Assembly: GCA_019308985.1 (NCBI GenBank)
Contig: JAFDHB010000081.1
Span: 1-15,758 of the forward strand
Reading direction: 5' to 3'
DNA length: 15,758 bases
DNA from: Deltaproteobacteria bacterium
Lineage (GTDB): Bacteria; Desulfobacterota; DSM-4660; Desulfatiglandales; HGW-15
Positions 14,465-15,758 of this stretch are shown piece by piece. A model generated the notes under the pieces. That model did no database searches. It had not been told where the DNA came from and worked only from the letters and a program-made list of their open reading frames with translations. Position 1 is the stretch's first letter. Every line of letters starts with the position of its first letter. The translations under genes were made by a program, and so were the position numbers.

Positions 14465-14504
14465 AATCCGTGCCAAGAATATCGTTCTTGTCCCCTGCTT
14501 TGGA
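14465..14504 (+). repeat. 40-bp direct repeat, copy 2
   Basis: Identical to 14207-14246, 258 bases downstream. The two copies flank the 28-bp units and the heptamer array. The remainder of the 361-bp region between the two flanking genes contains no supported gene and no clear terminator. Confidence 0.9.
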
Positions 14505-14525
14505 CTTTTTGCGAAGCCACCAGAA

Positions 14526-15758
14526 TTAGTTTACGAGGCTTTGCGTGGGCGCTGGTATCCTCCCTCCAAACCTGATGAAGCCGCTTGAACTGCCGCGGAT
14601 CTTGACGGGAATAATCGTAGCCTCCCCCAAGAGCCCCCCGAAATAGGCCTTTTCCCCTGGCCCTTTGCCGGGGACCGGGATTAACCTGGTGGCCGTAGTC
14701 TTGCGGTTGATGACCCCGATGGCCATCTCGTCCGCAATGATCCCGGCGATGGTCTCGGCCTCTATGTCGCCTGGCAGGGCTATCATGTCCAGCCCCACCG
14801 AGCAGACACTGGTCATGGCCTCCAGCTTTTCAAGGTTCAGGTAGCCCTTGCGTACAGACTCGGAGATGTTAAGATCTTCGCTTACAGGGATGAAGGCCCC
14901 GCTGAGGCCTCCTACAAAGGAGCTTGCAAAGGCGCCTCCTTTTTTTACTGCGTCCGTGATAAGTGCCAGGGCGGCGGTGGATCCCGGGACGCCTATACCG
15001 GCCAGTCCCAGGCTCTGAAATATTTCTCCAACGCTGTCCCCGACATTGGGTGTGGGGGCGAGGGAAAGGTCAACCACACCGAAGGGGACATTCAGTCTTC
15101 TCGCCACTTCCCTTCCAATCAGTTCGCCCACACTCGTAACCTTGAAGGCGGTCCTTTTTATCAGCTCCGATATCCTCCCCAGGGTAAGGTCGGCGCCGGA
15201 CTCCCTGGCCCTGTCAATAGCCTTTTTTATTACACCGGGCCCGCTGACTCCCACGTTTATTACCGCACCAGGCTCCCCTACTCCATGGTAGGCACCTGCC
15301 ATGAAGGGTACATCCTGCGGTATGTTTGCGAAGACACACAGCTTGGCGCAGGCTATGCCGTCCGAGTCAGAGGTAAGCTCAGCGGCCGACTTTATCACAC
15401 TCCCCATGAGGCCTACCGCATCCATGTTGATACCCGCGCGCGTGGAAGCAACGTTCACTGAAGAACATACCCTCTCTGTCCCGGCCAGGGCCTCGGGAAT
15501 CGCATCTATCAAGGCCAGATCGGCCTTGGTGAATCCCTTTTCAACCAGGGCGCTGAACCCGCCGATAAAATCCACACCTACTTCTTCGGCAGCAGAATCC
15601 ATTGTCCTTGCCACATCCACCAATTGTGCCGCAGAAAACGTTGCACCACAAACAGCAATGGGGCTCACCGCGATGCGCTTGTTGACGACAGGGATACCGT
15701 ACCTATCCCCGACCTCATCGCACACCTTCACCAGGTCCTTTGCCAAAGAGCTTATCTT
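14526..15758 (-). CDS. UPF0210 / DUF711 family protein, 3' part; start beyond window
   Basis: About 410 residues are visible, read leftward from the right edge to TAA at 14526; the frame is open at the edge. The family is usually about 450 residues, so roughly 40-45 N-terminal residues are missing. It matches UPF0210 (DUF711) throughout: [60 protein letters not shown] and the closing G-G-R-I-P-A-P tail. The fold is related to pyruvate formate-lyase but I see no glycyl-radical motif. Its biochemical role is unknown to me. Elsewhere such genes often follow a small ACT-domain protein, which would lie outside this window. An internal TTG at 15746 is not the true start. Confidence 0.9.
   Translation of the reverse strand, partial: KISSLAKDLVKVCDEVGDRYGIPVVNKRIAVSPIAVCGATFSAAQLVDVARTMDSAAEEVGVDFIGGFSALVEKGFTKADLALIDAIPEALAGTERVCSSVNVASTRAGINMDAVGLMGSVIKSAAELTSDSDGIACAKLCVFANIPQDVPFMAGAYHGVGEPGAVINVGVSGPGVIKKAIDRARESGADLTLGRISELIKRTAFKVTSVGELIGREVARRLNVPFGVVDLSLAPTPNVGDSVGEIFQSLGLAGIGVPGSTAALALITDAVKKGGAFASSFVGGLSGAFIPVSEDLNISESVRKGYLNLEKLEAMTSVCSVGLDMIALPGDIEAETIAGIIADEMAIGVINRKTTATRLIPVPGKGPGEKAYFGGLLGEATIIPVKIRGSSSGFIRFGGRIPAPTQSLVN

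Noticed and set aside
14261..14575. Plus-strand frame encoding a repetitive V-Q-S-S-R-F-K product
   Set aside because: It is simply a translation of the heptamer array, with no start signal.
14526..15758. UPF0210 protein as a glycyl-radical enzyme
   Set aside because: The fold is related to pyruvate formate-lyase, but no R-V-x-G-Y type glycyl-radical motif is present near the C-terminus.

Overview
The window (about 15.8 kb) looks like chromosome from an anaerobic, acid- and acyl-CoA-degrading bacterium, most plausibly a Desulfobacterota ('deltaproteobacterial') lineage. The evidence is the gene mix (thiolase, 3-hydroxyacyl-CoA dehydrogenase, a beta-keto acid cleavage enzyme, a class III CoA-transferase, a molybdopterin/[4Fe-4S] oxidoreductase remnant, a UPF0210 protein), moderately high GC and strong AGGAGG ribosome sites. 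The taxon is inference only; there is no rRNA or marker gene here.

Left part (1-3365): a minus-strand acyl-CoA operon. It holds 3-hydroxybutyryl-CoA dehydrogenase (1165-2019) followed by a thiolase running off the left edge (start 697). A 467-bp gap between them has no convincing gene but contains a curious TGA-interrupted Cys-rich frame. Upstream of the dehydrogenase is the 3' end of a lost gene (2038-2187). Divergently, 2303-3163 encodes a BKACE/DUF849 enzyme with an altered active-site position. Together these could interconvert beta-keto acids, acetoacetate and acyl-CoAs.

Middle (3334-7088): a minus-strand small heat-shock protein with its own promoter and terminator, and a minus-strand sodium:solute symporter whose leader carries an intrinsic terminator directly before the ribosome site (likely attenuation). 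Then comes a plus-strand molybdopterin oxidoreductase that has lost most of its interior, followed by its apparently intact small [4Fe-4S] subunit.

Right part (7266-15758): a 972-residue PreP-like M16C metallopeptidase and a HicB-HicA toxin-antitoxin pair. A consensus-like promoter drives a roughly 145-nt structured RNA ending in an intrinsic terminator, with mutually exclusive pairings. This sits in front of an unusual 531-residue GNAT-domain protein. Next are a CaiB/BaiF CoA-transferase, a 361-bp repeat island (40-bp direct repeats, thirteen 7-bp units, two covarying 28-bp hairpin units), and the 3' part of a minus-strand UPF0210/DUF711 gene.

The most interesting signals are the two candidate cis-regulatory terminator leaders (11032-11215 and 5826-5997), the GNAT protein they may control together with its unassigned C-terminal region, the internally deleted molybdoenzyme, the BKACE active-site substitution and the repeat island. 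No complete new multi-gene system can be claimed from the sequence alone.
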